DNA from: Syngnathus acus
Taxonomy: Eukaryota; Chordata; Actinopteri; Syngnathiformes; Syngnathidae
Assembly: GCF_901709675.1 (NCBI RefSeq)
Contig: NC_051098.1
Location: forward strand, 1,171,500-1,235,499
Length of the DNA stretch: 64,000 bases
Direction: 5' to 3'
A program made the position numbers and the translations under genes. This document shows positions 23,060-33,779 of the stretch, piece by piece. Position 1 is the first letter of the stretch. Every line of letters begins with the position of its first letter. The notes under the pieces are model-generated. The model did not search any database, was not told the DNA's origin, and saw nothing but the letters and a program-made list of their open reading frames with translations.

Positions 23060-23686
23060 AGTGATGAATAAATAATAAATAAACAAATAACATAATAAAT
23101 AAGAGGAGCAAAAATGGAACAAGTGTGCATACAGCAGACAGTCAGAATATAGCGCAAAATTATAGGACGCTACGCAGAAGGGGGGAGAGAGTTCAGGATC
23201 CTAACAGCCTGGAGTATGAAGCTGTTGGTGAGTCTGGTGGTGCGGGAGCGCAGGCTCCTGTACCTCTTCCTAGAGGGCAGAAGATCAAACAAAGAGTGAG
23301 CGGGGTGACTCACATCACTTACAATCGTGGTCGCCTTGCGGGTGAGATGGTAGGTGTAAATGTCCTTCAGGGAGGGGAGTGAAGCACCAATAATCTTACC
23401 AGCCGTGTTCACTATGCGCTGCAGGGCCTTCATGTTGTGTTGGGTGTGACCCTTCCGGAAGTCAACAACAATCTCCTTGGTCTTGTTGACGTTCAGCAGG
23501 AGGTTGTTGTCCCTGCACCACGTGGCCAGAAGGTCGACCTCCGACCTGTACTGAGTCTCGTCGCCGGTGATGAGACCCACCAGAGTCGTGTCGTCGGCAT
23601 ATTTCAGCACGCGGTTGCTACCGTAAGTTGCAGTGCAGTCATGCGTCAGCAGGGTGAAGAGCAGAACTGAAGTCCACAAACAGCAA
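23060..23686 (-). mobile_element. Rex1/Babar LINE fragment with internal deletion
   Basis: Minus-strand RT remnant related to the Rex1 copy at 24672-27258. Motif [30 protein letters not shown] and the C-terminal SLFDLLPSRKRYRSLRS are clear. The LFVDFSS of motif A is joined almost directly to LLFTLLTHDC, so roughly 190 bp including motif B are missing; the thumb region is shortened too. The AT-rich sequence near 23050-23100 is the 3' tail. The 5' side abuts an LTR at 23687. Confidence 0.8.
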
Positions 23687-24398
23687 TCAGGGAACATTAA
23701 TAAATTGATGATGTCACAGCCAAAAGCTCACATAATTCCGTACAAAATGACAAAATTGAAAGAATGATGAATGGATGAGGTGCGACAGTGTATGTGCAAG
23801 AATGGAGGAGAATGTTTACAGGAAGGTCACTTGGAGATAAAACCAGCAGGTGCCAGAGGGAGACAGCCAAGAACCCGGCCGAAGATGATCGTCAAGGCTG
23901 AAAGACGAAAAGAAAAACAACAGCCCCCACACACATCGAATCGCCCATAATCAGCACCCAACCCCACGGAACCAGCTCTCACCGAACCAGCACCCACTCC
24001 CATGGAATCAAACTCTCCTGCGAACTTGCCCCACCCCAAAGACTCATTACCCATCAAACTCGGCCCACACCGGCATGTGCAACTGAATATAAGCTGAGCA
24101 AAGAACCTTGAACGTTGCCTTTTCTGAATGGAGATTTTCTGCTCTTGAGCATGGTCGCATGAAAGGCCCAGCGCTGTATTGTACTTTCCTGAAAACAGAG
24201 CTTTCTTAACAAGAATTGTGATTGAACTCAATCAACCTGTGTAAGTCTAAATTTTGTTTCGGTGTCTTAGCCTTTTCCTAAAACTGAAGAAATAAAACGA
24301 GCACGCGGTGAGTAAATTGGATAACAGGTGATTGGCTATGGCTTTTGCCGTGAGGCGCGGATAGCGCGCTTCCCAAATTGTGGACCAAAAATCCAACA
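23687..24398 (+). mobile_element. Solo LTR of the 44164 family
   Basis: About 710 bp closely matching 44164-44876: same start (TCAGGGAACATTAA), a TATAAG box about halfway (GAATATAAGCTG), an AATAAA signal near 24290, and the end CTTCCCAAATTGTGGACC. At 44877 the relative continues into a primer-binding-site-like sequence; here it does not, hence solo LTR. ORFs across it are not coding. Confidence 0.7.
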
Positions 24399-24671
24399 AT
24401 GTCATTTGTGAATATATTATCAATAAGAGTGGCGCAGTGAGAAGTTATTCTGGTTGGTCTAGTGATTTTTGGATACAAGTTCATGCTATATATTGTGTTA
24501 ACAAACTCTTCAGTCAGTTTGTGCTTGTTTGGATTGAGTAAATCAATGTCAAAGTCTCCAAAGATGAAAATTGTTTTGTAACTGATTTTTGAAAACACCT
24601 CCTCCATCCATTCTGTGAACAGTTCAATACTAGAACCGGTGTCCGATATATGCAGCTAATGATTACATGTT
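24399..24671 (-). pseudogene. L2/CR1-like endonuclease middle
   Basis: Minus-strand piece of the host LINE endonuclease, with ISCIYRTP upstream and IFIFGDFDIDLLNPNKH, TRPTRITSHCATLIDNIFTND downstream. The GDF(N/D)xD motif contains metal/active-site residues of APE-type endonucleases. A small frameshift lies near 24645. Confidence 0.8.
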
Positions 24672-27258
24672 AACATGTAAACTGCCGGCCGTTCTATTCA
24701 CCACGGGAGTTCTCCTCGATCGTCATGGCGGCTGTTTACGTCCCACCACACGCACGTGCGAGTGAAGCCACGCAGATGCTGGCTGACCAGGTAACAGACA
24801 TGGAGAAACATCTACCAAACTCACTAATCATTGTTCTGGGTGATCTTAACAGAGCGAACCTCGCACACGAACTGCCCAGATACAGACAGCACGTAACGTG
24901 TCCCACCAGAGGGGCACAGACTCTGGACCACTGCTACACCGTGATCAAGGATGCATACCACTCTGCGGCTCGTGCAGCTTTAGGACTCTCGGACCACTGT
25001 CTAGTTCATCTGATCCCGGCCTACAGGCAGAAACTAAAAACTTCTAAGCCTGTGGTGAGGACTGTGAGGAAGTGGACAGTGGAGTCAAGGCAGGACCTCC
25101 AAGCCTGCTTTGACTGCACCGATTGGGGAGCTTTCGAAGCTGCAACTTCAGACTTGCATGAACTCACTGACGCTGTCACATCATACATCAGTTTTTGTGA
25201 GGATCTGTGTGTGCAGACTAAGACCTTCAGCACGTACAACAACAACAAACCTTGGTTTACACCGAACCTCGGGAGGCTGCGCAAAGTCAAGGAGGAGGCC
25301 TACGGGAGCGGCGACCGCGATCTGTTCAGGCAGACCAGAAACACACTGAACCGAGAGGTCAGGAAAGCCAGGAGGTGTTACGGGGAGAACCTGAAGAGAC
25401 AACTCTCTGCCAATCCTGATCCCTCAACAGTGTGGAAAGGTCTGCAGAGCATCACGGGCTACAAGAAACGAACCCCCCGTCCTGTGGAGAGCCCAAGGCT
25501 TGCTAACCAGCTAAACAAGTTCTACTGCAGGTTTGATCGGTCCTCCCACACAACGGGACTTCCTGCAGCACAATCTACATACTCACCTCTCCCCACAAGT
25601 GCTCTGTCCACACCTCTATCATCGTTGTCACCCACTCTCTCTCTTGCAGAGGCCGCGCCCGCACTCCAGGTCCGCGAGGAGGAAGTGCGCCAGATGTTCC
25701 GGAGACAAAAGACCAGGAAGGCACCGGGCCCAGACGGCGTGTCACCTTCCTGCTTGAAAGTCTGCGCTGAGCAGCTGGTGCCCACCTTTGCACGGATCTT
25801 CAACCGTTCTCTGGAGCTGTGTGAGGTGCCCTCGTGCTTCAAGAGCTCCACCATCGTTCCAGTGGCCAAGAAGCCCGCCATCACAGGTTTGAATGACTAT
25901 AGACCTGTCGCACTGACATCTGTGGTCATGAAATCTTTCGAGAGGTTAGTGCTGAACCACCTGAAGGATGTCACGGGCCCCCTGCTTGACCCCCTCCAGT
26001 TTGCCTACCGGGCAAACAGGTCAGTGGATGATGCGGTCAACATGGGACTGCACTACATCCTGCACCACCTGGACACCCCAGGAATGTACGCCAGGATCCT
26101 GTTTGTGGACTTCAGCTCGACGTTCAACACCATCGCTCCTGACATCCTCCAACAGAAGCTCATCCAGCTTGCGGTGCCTGCCTCCACCTGTCAGTGGATC
26201 ACCAGCTTCCTGACCAACAGGAGACAGCGTGTGAGGCTGGGGGGCATCACATCTGACACCCGGACCACCAATACTGGAGCCCCTCAGGGGTGCGTCCTCT
26301 CCCCACTGCTCTTCTCTCTCTACACCAATGATTTCTCCTCAGGTGACTCTCCTGTGAAGCTCCTGAAGTATGCAGACGACACCACTCTCATCGGACTGAT
26401 CCAGGACGGTGATGAGACTGCGTACAGACAGGAGGTGGAGCGGCTGGTCCACTGGTGCAGCCAAAACCATCTGGAGCTGAACCCGCTCAAGACCGTGGAG
26501 ATGACAGTGGATTTCAGGCGAGACCCTTCACCACTTTTACCCCTCACAATCCGCAGTAATACTATTCTCTCCACAGACACCTTCAAGTTCCTGGGAACCA
26601 CAATCTCTCGGGACCTGAAATGGACCGGCCACATCGACTCTGTCCGGAAGGAGGCCCAGCAGAGGCTGTACTTCCTGAGACAGCTCAAGAAGTTCAACCT
26701 GCCGCGAGAGCTTCTGAAGACCTTCTACACTGCCATCATCCAGTCTGTCCTCTGCACCTCCATCACTGTCTGGTTTGGATCAGCCTCCAAACAGGACAAG
26801 CACAGACTGCAACGGACAATCAGGACTGCAGAAAAGATCATTGGAATCAACCTCCCATCTATCCAAGACTTGTACCTGTCCAGGACCAGGAAACGTGCAA
26901 GGAACATCTCTACAGACCCTTCTCACCCAGGTTGCAGTCTGTTTGAACTACTCCCCTCCGGACGGCGTTATAGAGCTAAGTACGCCAAAACCAGCAGACA
27001 CAGAGACAGCTTCTTCCCCCAGGCTGTTGCTCTGATGAACTCACACCACTCATAGAGTCTCAGAGTCATTACTGTGCAATAACATCCTGCTCTTCACACC
27101 TTTTTGAATTTGTCTACACTGTTTTTTCCATTATTCACATGTCCTGAGTGTTGTTAGTCACCTAAATGTTGAACAGAGGGTGTGTTTTACCGAAGTCAAA
27201 TTCCTTGTTTGGCACGCTCAAACATGGCGAATAAAAACTCTTGAATCTTGAATCTTGA
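24672..27258 (+). mobile_element. Rex1/Babar LINE, 5'-truncated, recent
   Basis: Plus-strand non-LTR element inserted head-to-head into the minus-strand L2-like LINE. Target duplication ATGTT at 24667-24671 and 27259-27263. The 3' end carries tandem TTGAATC units (about 27238-27258), a tail style known for Rex1. The 5' end starts partway through the endonuclease. Confidence 0.85.
24725..27055 (+). CDS. Rex1 endonuclease (partial)-reverse transcriptase, open frame
   Basis: Uninterrupted frame of 776 codons from an internal Met; the same frame is open from about 24673, so this Met is not the true start. Residues 1-110 are the C-terminal half of an APE-type endonuclease ([19 protein letters not shown]). 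The RT follows with RKAPGPDGV, motif [13 protein letters not shown], motif [14 protein letters not shown] and motif [13 protein letters not shown]. The C-terminus has [14 protein letters not shown] and a stop at 27053-27055. The N-terminal endonuclease residues are missing because of 5' truncation, so it is unlikely to mobilise itself, although the RT looks intact. No host promoter is evident. Confidence 0.9.
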   Translation: MAAVYVPPHARASEATQMLADQVTDMEKHLPNSLIIVLGDLNRANLAHELPRYRQHVTCPTRGAQTLDHCYTVIKDAYHSAARAALGLSDHCLVHLIPAYRQKLKTSKPVVRTVRKWTVESRQDLQACFDCTDWGAFEAATSDLHELTDAVTSYISFCEDLCVQTKTFSTYNNNKPWFTPNLGRLRKVKEEAYGSGDRDLFRQTRNTLNREVRKARRCYGENLKRQLSANPDPSTVWKGLQSITGYKKRTPRPVESPRLANQLNKFYCRFDRSSHTTGLPAAQSTYSPLPTSALSTPLSSLSPTLSLAEAAPALQVREEEVRQMFRRQKTRKAPGPDGVSPSCLKVCAEQLVPTFARIFNRSLELCEVPSCFKSSTIVPVAKKPAITGLNDYRPVALTSVVMKSFERLVLNHLKDVTGPLLDPLQFAYRANRSVDDAVNMGLHYILHHLDTPGMYARILFVDFSSTFNTIAPDILQQKLIQLAVPASTCQWITSFLTNRRQRVRLGGITSDTRTTNTGAPQGCVLSPLLFSLYTNDFSSGDSPVKLLKYADDTTLIGLIQDGDETAYRQEVERLVHWCSQNHLELNPLKTVEMTVDFRRDPSPLLPLTIRSNTILSTDTFKFLGTTISRDLKWTGHIDSVRKEAQQRLYFLRQLKKFNLPRELLKTFYTAIIQSVLCTSITVWFGSASKQDKHRLQRTIRTAEKIIGINLPSIQDLYLSRTRKRARNISTDPSHPGCSLFELLPSGRRYRAKYAKTSRHRDSFFPQAVALMNSHHS

Positions 27259-27263
27259 ATGTT

Positions 27264-27804
27264 TCTTTTTTTCTTTGAGTATTTCAATTGTTATGCATTC
27301 CAAGAGGTTGTTAACAACCATTGACATGTCCTTTATTACCCTGACGTTTAATGTCTTTTCCACATAGATCGCAACTCCTCCTCCATCTTTGTTTTGTCGA
27401 TCTATGTGTATAAAGTCATATCCCTCCAGCTCAAAGTCTGCCCCTCTTACTGTGTTGATCCATGTTTCCGTTATTGCAATAATGTTGAATGGGCGAGTAA
27501 ACTGATGCAGATAATCCTTAATGTTTGTGAAGTTGGCATACAGACTCCTACTATTACTATGTATAATGGACAGTTTGTTATCTTTATTGATTCTATTAAA
27601 TTCTTCATCAGTATAGTAACTGCAGTTATTGTCGATTGAGTTGAAGAAGTTGTTATCCGGGTCTATATCATGTTCCATATCCAGTGAACTGTGGTCAGTA
27701 TATTGAAATGATTGGAGTTCCAATTTGTCGTGTTCACTAATCCTCTGAGTTAAGTTACTATTGTCTTCAAGTGTAGATGCTTGACTTCTTTCGGTGTGTG
27801 TCAT
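27264..27804 (-). pseudogene. L2/CR1-like endonuclease start (ORF2 N-terminus)
   Basis: ORF2 of the host LINE starts at 27804 (MTHTERSQAS) and enters the endonuclease with LSIIHSNSRSL, IIAITETWI and DGGGVAIYVEK. IHxNxRSL and ETWL are the N-terminal metal-binding motifs of APE-type endonucleases. The frame runs into the Rex1 tail at 27263, so the last ~20 residues of the apparent ORF are Rex1 sequence. ORF2 begins 46 bp after the end of ORF1. Confidence 0.85.
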
Positions 27805-27849
27805 GGTTGTGAGTAGAGTTTACCTTACCGTCCTGCATGATGATCATTG

Positions 27850-28374
27850 CTATCTGTCCAGCTCCTCGGTACTTCTTACCATCAGCACTTTTGCTTCCTT
27901 CGGTGTTCCATTGAGCTTGATAAATATTTTACAGTTTGTAGTCCAGATGTGTTGAATTTTTTTCTGCTTCTTCAGGTAGCGTGCTTTTTTGGCGATATCA
28001 GCGTTGTGCTTGGTCAGGTGCTCATTGATGTAGACGTCGGTTTCTCTCAACTTTCTTCCTTGTTTTAATAGTGCAATCTTGTGTTTTCGGTTGACAAACC
28101 GCATGATGACAGCGGATTTGTCCTCGGGGCTCCTCTTGGGCAGAGGGTGGCAAGCTTCGATGTTGTCACACTCCAGCTGTATCCCCTTGATGTTGCTCTG
28201 TGGAGCTAACATCCAGTTCATCGGGCTCACCTCCCTCGCCAGCGGCCAACGCCCGGGCTTATGACCGGGCTTTGATGTTGAGTCCGGAGATGATAACGTC
28301 GTTGATTCTGGTGTACTGCTCCAGGTCGGCAACCCTGCTTTCCAGAAAGGTGATTCTCTTATCTTTTTCCTCAT
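27850..28374 (-). pseudogene. L2/CR1-like ORF1 (coiled coil plus RNA-binding domain)
   Basis: ORF1 protein of the same LINE. The C-terminal part (VIMRFVNRKHKIALLKQGR, DVYINEHLTKHNADI) is the conserved single-strand nucleic-acid-binding domain of such ORF1s. Upstream, another frame reads a coiled-coil segment (ITFLESRVADLEQYTRIND) followed by a stop near 28255, so a frameshift separates the halves. The true N-terminus is not found; the element may be 5'-truncated near 28400. Confidence 0.75.
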
Positions 28375-28528
28375 AGTTCCAAGCTGCGGTCAAAGTTGAT
28401 GGATTCATTCACAATTCATATGAAAGCAAAACAATAATAAAAAAAAGAAAAAAGTACATGATTTTTTTTTTCAAACAATAGATTCCTACAAACACCAAGA
28501 ATAAACAATATTAACTGTATTTTCCTAC

Positions 28529-28626
28529 CTCGACCTGCAGCCAAAATGTTAGCTTGTTCTTGACGATCAGCTAGCAGTCGTGATGACCTAGGCATGCTGA
28601 CTTGATCTGAACTTAAAAGCAGCATC
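28529..28626 (-). CDS. bcas3: BCAS3 coding exon (third in window)
   Basis: 98-bp exon with acceptor TTTTTAG|G and donor CGAG|GTAGGA. Its first base completes a lysine codon left by the exon at 34996, and the frame then reads SSDQVSMPRSSRLLADRQ. This matches the BCAS3 stretch I recall as SDPVSMPGSSRPVSDRR. BCAS3 is a WD40/beta-propeller protein linked to autophagy (with PHAF1), cytoskeleton and cell polarity; this exon is in its disordered C-terminal region. An alternative donor, GCAG|GTCGAG, lies 6 bp upstream. Identification is from memory of the vertebrate protein. Confidence 0.8.
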
Positions 28627-28933
28627 CTAAAAACATCAAATAATTCAGGTGTGTGTATGAAGTGCAGATCTGAATAACCATACCCTGGCCACATTTTTAG
28701 TTCATGTGACTTTTATTTACTGACGAGTATTTTCTTGCTAGAAATGACAAAAAAAGTGGCAAACATTGTTTGAATGCATGTAAAAGAAAATTGTTGGTAG
28801 TCTTCTGTTAATGAAGGAAAAGTCCAAACAGGTCGCAGAAATAAATTGAATCTGACAAACTGCAATTAATTAATAAAAAAAAGAAAAGAAAATTAAATAA
28901 TGAAAATCAGAAACTGCTTTTTCAATTTTAAAT

Positions 28934-29009
28934 GGCCGGAGGTGGAATCAAACCCGCACCCTCTGAACTGTGAGGCGGACGTGCTAACCAGTGCCTCACC
29001 GTGCCGCCT
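28934..29009 (-). mobile_element. tRNA head of an AFC-like SINE, truncated
   Basis: Reverse complement reads GGCACGGTGAGGCACTGG...GGTTAGCACGTCC (box A) and GCGGGTTTGATTCCACC (box B), matching the head of the full SINE at 57469. The body and tail are missing. A (CATA)n run follows at 29010-29040. Confidence 0.8.
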
Positions 29010-29159
29010 GTATACATACATAGATACATACATACATACATATTTACAAGTAAAAATGACCAGATTGCTCATCAGACATCAGCACCATTCTCTCCTCATC
29101 AAAATGGTACTGCTGACGCAATTGGCGAACACTTTTTGACATGACAAGGTGTATGCTTA

Positions 29160-29275
29160 TTGATAGTGGTTTGCCAAAACAACTATGGACCTATGCAGTC
29201 CAAACTGCTGCTGTGATCAGAAACAAGTGTTTTAACAAAAGAACAGGGCAGACAGCCATTCACTAATAGACGAAT
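29160..29275 (+). repeat. Duplicated piece of copia integrase
   Basis: Closely repeats 29562-29667 (GGTTTGCCAAAACAACTATG, CAGGGCAGACAGCCATTCA), then diverges into a ~120-bp repeat also present at 31100-31290. It suggests a local segmental duplication covering part of the copia fragment and its flank. Confidence 0.7.
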
Positions 29276-29554
29276 AGACAGAAATGAACACTCATTTTAA
29301 AAGGAGCATTGGAATTTGGGGCTTAAGTATTGTAGCAACAAAATTATTTGACAACGTTCATACATTATTGCTGTGTTTCCCAAGCACTGTGCTGTGAGAG
29401 ATGTTCAGCAGTGCCGTGGGAAATTGTCCAATATTAATCACAGAAGGCATTATAAACAGGATTGCCGAAACACTGGTCAGTTAGCGCAAGGCCTAGTCAG
29501 CCACTTGCTAATTGGGCATGTGTGGCGAATTGGAGAATCTTGATATTTCATATA

Positions 29555-30108
29555 GTGTCGGTTATTGATTGTGGTTTGCCAAAACAACTATGGACCAATG
29601 CAGTCCAAACTGCTGCTGTGATCAAAAACAGGTGTTTTAACAAAAGAGCAGGGCAGACAGCCATTCAGATGGTGACAGGAAGAAGACCAAATTTGTCTGG
29701 AATGCAGAGGTTTGGATCAATGTTATGCCTATAAACAAGACAAGAGAAAACCTGATCCAAATTGTGAAAAATGTGTTTTCATTGGGTATGATAAAACCAG
29801 TCCTGCATACATTCTAAGAAAGTGCAAAAGCACAGATTGGTTTGTGGCAAAATCAGGTGTAGAACAAAAAACACAAACTAATGTCACATCTGAGGATGAC
29901 TTTGTAGGAACCAAACCAGGATGTCCAGATCTTGTGTTAAGAGAACAAAAACCTGAAGTCAGCCACCACCAACCACAACCAGAAAGAGTTGGGATCAAAA
30001 GTGAGCCTGATGGTAGACGTTACCCTGTCATTTGCAGAGGCTGTAGCCTCAGATAAGGCCAAAGAGTGGGTTAAAGCCATGGATGAAGAAATGCATTCTC
30101 TCTCTGCT
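29555..30108 (+). pseudogene. Ty1/copia integrase C-terminal fragment
   Basis: Two frames (29462-29734 and 29712-30056), joined by a 1-base shift near 29730, encode the copia integrase C-terminal region: GLPKQLWTNAVQTAAVIKNR, TAIQMVTGRRPNLS, the GYDKTSPAYILR block and an acidic linker. Copia integrases are known for the (G)F/YxGYD...YR block. The following AxxxxKAKEWVKAMDEEM around 30050-30085 is the start of the copia RT domain. Sequence switches to gypsy-like at about 30109. Confidence 0.8.
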
Positions 30109-30330
30109 CCCATCCTCCAGATGCCTGACCCTGAGTGACAGTTCGTGGTTGATGTGGATGCCTCAGATATGAGGGTGGGGGCTGTTCTCTCCCAACGCTC
30201 AGCAGTTGATAACAAGCTTCACCCCTGTGCTTTTTTTCTTGTCGTCTGTCCACCACTGAATACAATTTTGACATTGGTAACCGCAAACTAATGGCGGTCA
30301 AATAGGCCTGATCTCTGACGTGCAACCTTC
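30109..30330 (+). pseudogene. Ty3/gypsy RNase H fragment
   Basis: Reads APILQMPDPE, then after an in-frame stop [20 protein letters not shown] and [20 protein letters not shown], the RT/RNase H boundary of vertebrate gypsy elements (VDASxxGxGAVLSQR, with the first RNase H Asp). It is joined directly to copia RT sequence with no spacer. Short, with two stops; inactive. Confidence 0.85.
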
Positions 30331-31287
30331 ACCCCCTAACGTTTGCATGCTGGCCTCAGTTACGTCCACCTTTCCTCTATACAAACAGCGTGCCGGCCAG
30401 AAATGCTCCCACAACCGCGTCCTCAGGTTTTGGTCGTACATTAGGGTGCGGCGCACCATAAGGCCAAGGTCAATTTTGGAGAAAATTCCCGACTTTTAGG
30501 TGTGTCTTACCTATATAGTCGTGAAAATATGGTAGTTTAAACAAGTTTGGCGGGCTGGATTACAAACCCTAACATGGCCCGCAGGCCGTTGTTTGCCCAT
30601 GCAGAGCGTATACGAGAAAGTATGTCCGTCAGATGAAATTCAATATGTGCATTCATAGTGGTCAATCCAAAACTAAGGACTCTGGGCACAGCCGCTTTGA
30701 AAGGGCCACCTTTTGCCCCACTTTTTCAGGTGGCCAATCTTGAGAAGACTGACTCACAAGGCAATGCCAACAGAGTAAATAGCAAGGACCCATCAAAAAA
30801 TGCATCCCCATGATGCAGAGGCTGATGGACACACTGACGGATCGAAAATATTGTGTAAATAAAAGTTATTTTTGGTGATTCTTGCTGGTATGTTGTTTCA
30901 TATTTATTTTTGTAAATAAAGGGTATTCGTAAACACTGTCTCCATTTCATTTTACAATGTTTGGTGACACTAATATGTGTAATGTTTGGTTCACTGGGCT
31001 CCTAGGAAGTCATGCATCCTCAATGTCATGCGTGAGCATACACTCACGTTACATTAACAAAAATATGCTTGAGTAGACATACTTTATTGTGTTCCAATTA
31101 CACCAATAGACAGAAATGAGCACTCATTTTAAAAGGAGCATTTGAATTTGGGCCTTACACACAGCCAAAATTATTTGACAACCTTCATACGTTATTGCTG
31201 TGTTTCCCAAGCAGTGTGCTGTGAGAGATGTTCAGCTGTGCCATGGGAAATTGTCCAATAATAATTATGGAAGGCATTCTAAACAGG
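30331..31287. other. Intronic spacer with degenerate repeat pieces
   Basis: 30440-30600 contains short degraded ends of a GCGCACCATAAGG-type TA element and of a hAT ('ggcccgcaggccgttgtttgccc'). 31100-31290 repeats the 29280-29470 sequence. No coding exon recognised. Confidence 0.5.
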
Positions 31288-31295
31288 ATCTAGGG

Positions 31296-32616
31296 CAGGG
31301 GTGGGCAAACGTTTTGACTCGCGGGCCGAACTGGGTTCTAAATTTGGACCGGAGGGCCGAACCAGGAGCAGATGGACGTAGTGTTTGTGTGAAGTAATAT
31401 AAGCGACCTGTAAAGGTCATTGCATAAAAGATTTTGGCCTTTAGTAGGTAGTAAAGCATGGATATTCCAAACAAGGTTCTTGAAAACAAATGCATTTATT
31501 AACAACATTAAAAAAATAATAATAATAATTCACTAAAAAACTGCTATCAGTGATTCTCATAAAATACGACACTGTTATTATGAATAACAGTCTCCATCAC
31601 TTCAGTGCCTGCAGGTCAGATTAATGAAAGATGTTTATCTTATGAGATCACATCAAACGGCAAACATTCTGACCAAATATATAATCTTGAAGAATCGGTG
31701 AAAGCATACATCCAAATAAAGTAATCAAAACGGCAACACGGTGAGGGGTATCTGAACATCAGAGCAGAGTTTTAACTCACAAACACCTGGTAACAGAGGT
31801 GAGGAAACGGGAAACACTTCCTTAAAGTAAGCCTTAAGAACTTTACAGGTTAAGATTAGTCGCAAACAGGTGGTGCATCAATGTCCTTGAGCATCCTGCA
31901 TTGTTTGAAAATGAGAATGGTCGCTAGTTTCAATCCCTGCTATGTGTACAAATCATATTCAAAATGCATTTTTTTACAACAAACTTGAGAGCCTCCCCTT
32001 CATTTTCAGTGGGAACAGTGTTGTTGGTCTCCCTTTTTTGCTAGTGCGTCATAGTCTGCAGTCAAATTTGTTGTGGCAATTCTTAGGAGAGATCCGAGGT
32101 GTTGGTCCGTTTACCTCGATCTGTGACGGGTTGATGTTGATGTGGCTGAACGTCACGTCGCGTACGTCGAGCCAAATTGGCCACTCTTTTTTAAACACTC
32201 GGCACACACCTTGCTTTTCCTTGGGCAACTCATTTTAATAGAAGGATTCCAGGGGAAGGTTTGTGGGTGGCTTTAGCATAAAACTGTATCTGAAAGCTCA
32301 GCGCGCGAATTACAAGAATGCTGTCGTCACAGCCCACGCTCTAAATTCGGGACTGATACAAATAGAGCGCGAGTGCGCCATGTCCGTACTACTGAGTACG
32401 TACACGCACTTGTGAGTGTGCACCGAGCTTTCTGACACGGCTTCCGGTAGTAAATGCGCAGGCGAGCGGTTCCCCATCTACTGGGGAAACGCAGTCATTG
32501 CATGCAAAATGACCAAAAAAAATTTTTAATAATACAATTTATTCAGGGTTGGCGGGCCGGATTAAACGGTCCCGTGGGCCGGATGTGGCCCGTGGGCCGT
32601 AGTTTGCCCACCCCTG
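31296..32616 (-). mobile_element. hAT deletion derivative
   Basis: 1,321 bp, inverted ends CAGGGGTGGGCAAAC/GTTTGCCCACCCCTG, exact 8-bp duplication ATCTAGGG (31288-31295, 32617-32624). Subterminal GGGCCGxA repeats are typical of fish Charlie-like hATs. On the minus strand near 32130-32235 a degraded N-terminal transposase start is visible (VCRVFKKEWPIWL-like), nothing more. Confidence 0.93.
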
Positions 32617-32709
32617 ATCTAGGGTCACACAAAGTTGTATTTCCAGTAGGAACATATATTTATATCGCATTTTCACAATGGTTTTCATTGTTACAATTTT
32701 AATGTAGAA

Positions 32710-33707
32710 CAGGGGTGGCCAACCAGTCAGAGACTAAGAGCCACATTTTTTACTGTGTCATCGCAAAGAGCCACATCATACACATGAGCACACATGAACA
32801 CCCCCCCACACACACACACGCACACAAACACGCGCGCACACGCACGCGCACACACCCCTCTGCTCAGCCAAATTTATTGTGTGACATTATTATGTCACGC
32901 ACCAACATGATAATGACAAATTGACTCCTACAGTACTAAAACCACAGACCAAAGACCACATTTTCAACAATGAGCATTGTGTGCATTGTCTCACACAGAC
33001 AAACTCTCAGTTCAACAAATTCCACAAACAAAAACATAAGTTTTTTCACTTACTATGTGTGGCGGGACAGACCATTCGTTTGAGTTCGTCGTTTTCAGGA
33101 GACAAGATTTCAATAACGTCACTGAGGCATATTTTAACGAACTCCACTTCATTGTATGGCTTTTTAGCCCGTGCAATGTTCCAAGCCAGTTGAAACAATG
33201 CAAGTGTAAAACTGTACCTATTTTTCTGCCTGACTTTTCAAAGTCTCCAAACTTGTGCTTGCGAAATTCAGTCCCTTTTGCAAAGTCCTTATCGATATTG
33301 GCATGAAGTGAGCTGAAGTGGCGCTGACCATTTGAAGCTTTTAAATGCGCCAATGACGTCCGACATATCAGGCAGAATGGCTTGCCATAGCGTTCAACAA
33401 AAACGTCCTGTGTTCATCGTCATATATTCGTTTAGCTGTGCATTTTTTCCTTGCCATTTTGGCAAGCGTCTTGTCAGCCTTTCTGGACCTAATGGGCCCC
33501 CGTAGTCACAGTCGCCATTCATACAAAAAGCGGGCAAAACCAATTCACCTCACGCGCATGCGCGTTTGACCAAAATACCATATTGAACTCAAGCGAAGCA
33601 AATACGCACGAAAAATAAACACAAATGTTGATATGAACGTAAAAGAGCCGCATGAAACTAGCCAAAGAGCCGCATGTGGCTCGCGAGCCGCGGGTTGGCC
33701 ACCGCTG
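32710..33707 (-). mobile_element. hAT deletion derivative with BED-finger exon
   Basis: 998 bp, inverted ends CAGGGGTGGCCAACC and GGTTGGCCACCGCTG, exact 8-bp duplication ATGTAGAA (32702-32709, 33708-33715). Inside, GAGCCACAT/GAGCCGCAT subterminal repeats. The minus-strand frame around 33230-33400 encodes CLIC.TSLAHLKASNGQRHFSSLH, a BED-type zinc finger, with frameshifts on either side. A CA-rich microsatellite lies at about 32800-32855. Confidence 0.93.
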
Positions 33708-33779
33708 ATGTAGAACATGGCGAAACACTAAGATTTTTGTTGGTGGTGTGCCTCGAGATTTTTTCCAATGAAAAGGTGT

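Larger units (their letters stand above)
19030..28400 (-). mobile_element. L2/CR1-like LINE, near full length, broken by nested insertions
   Basis: Host element for three groups of insertions. Its own pieces, in coding order, are: ORF1 27850-28374, endonuclease 27264-27804, 24399-24671 and 22820-23041, then RT 19390-21381 and 3' UTR to about 19030 (TTAATCCCACCCCC). The pieces add up to about 4 kb. The gaps are filled by Rex1 (24672-27258), a Rex1-LTR compound (about 23042-24398) and a solo LTR (21382-22819). The 5' end lies roughly 100-130 bp beyond the splice donor of the BCAS3 exon at 28529. Clade is given as L2/CR1-like because the RT motifs do not let me separate them by eye. Confidence 0.85.
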
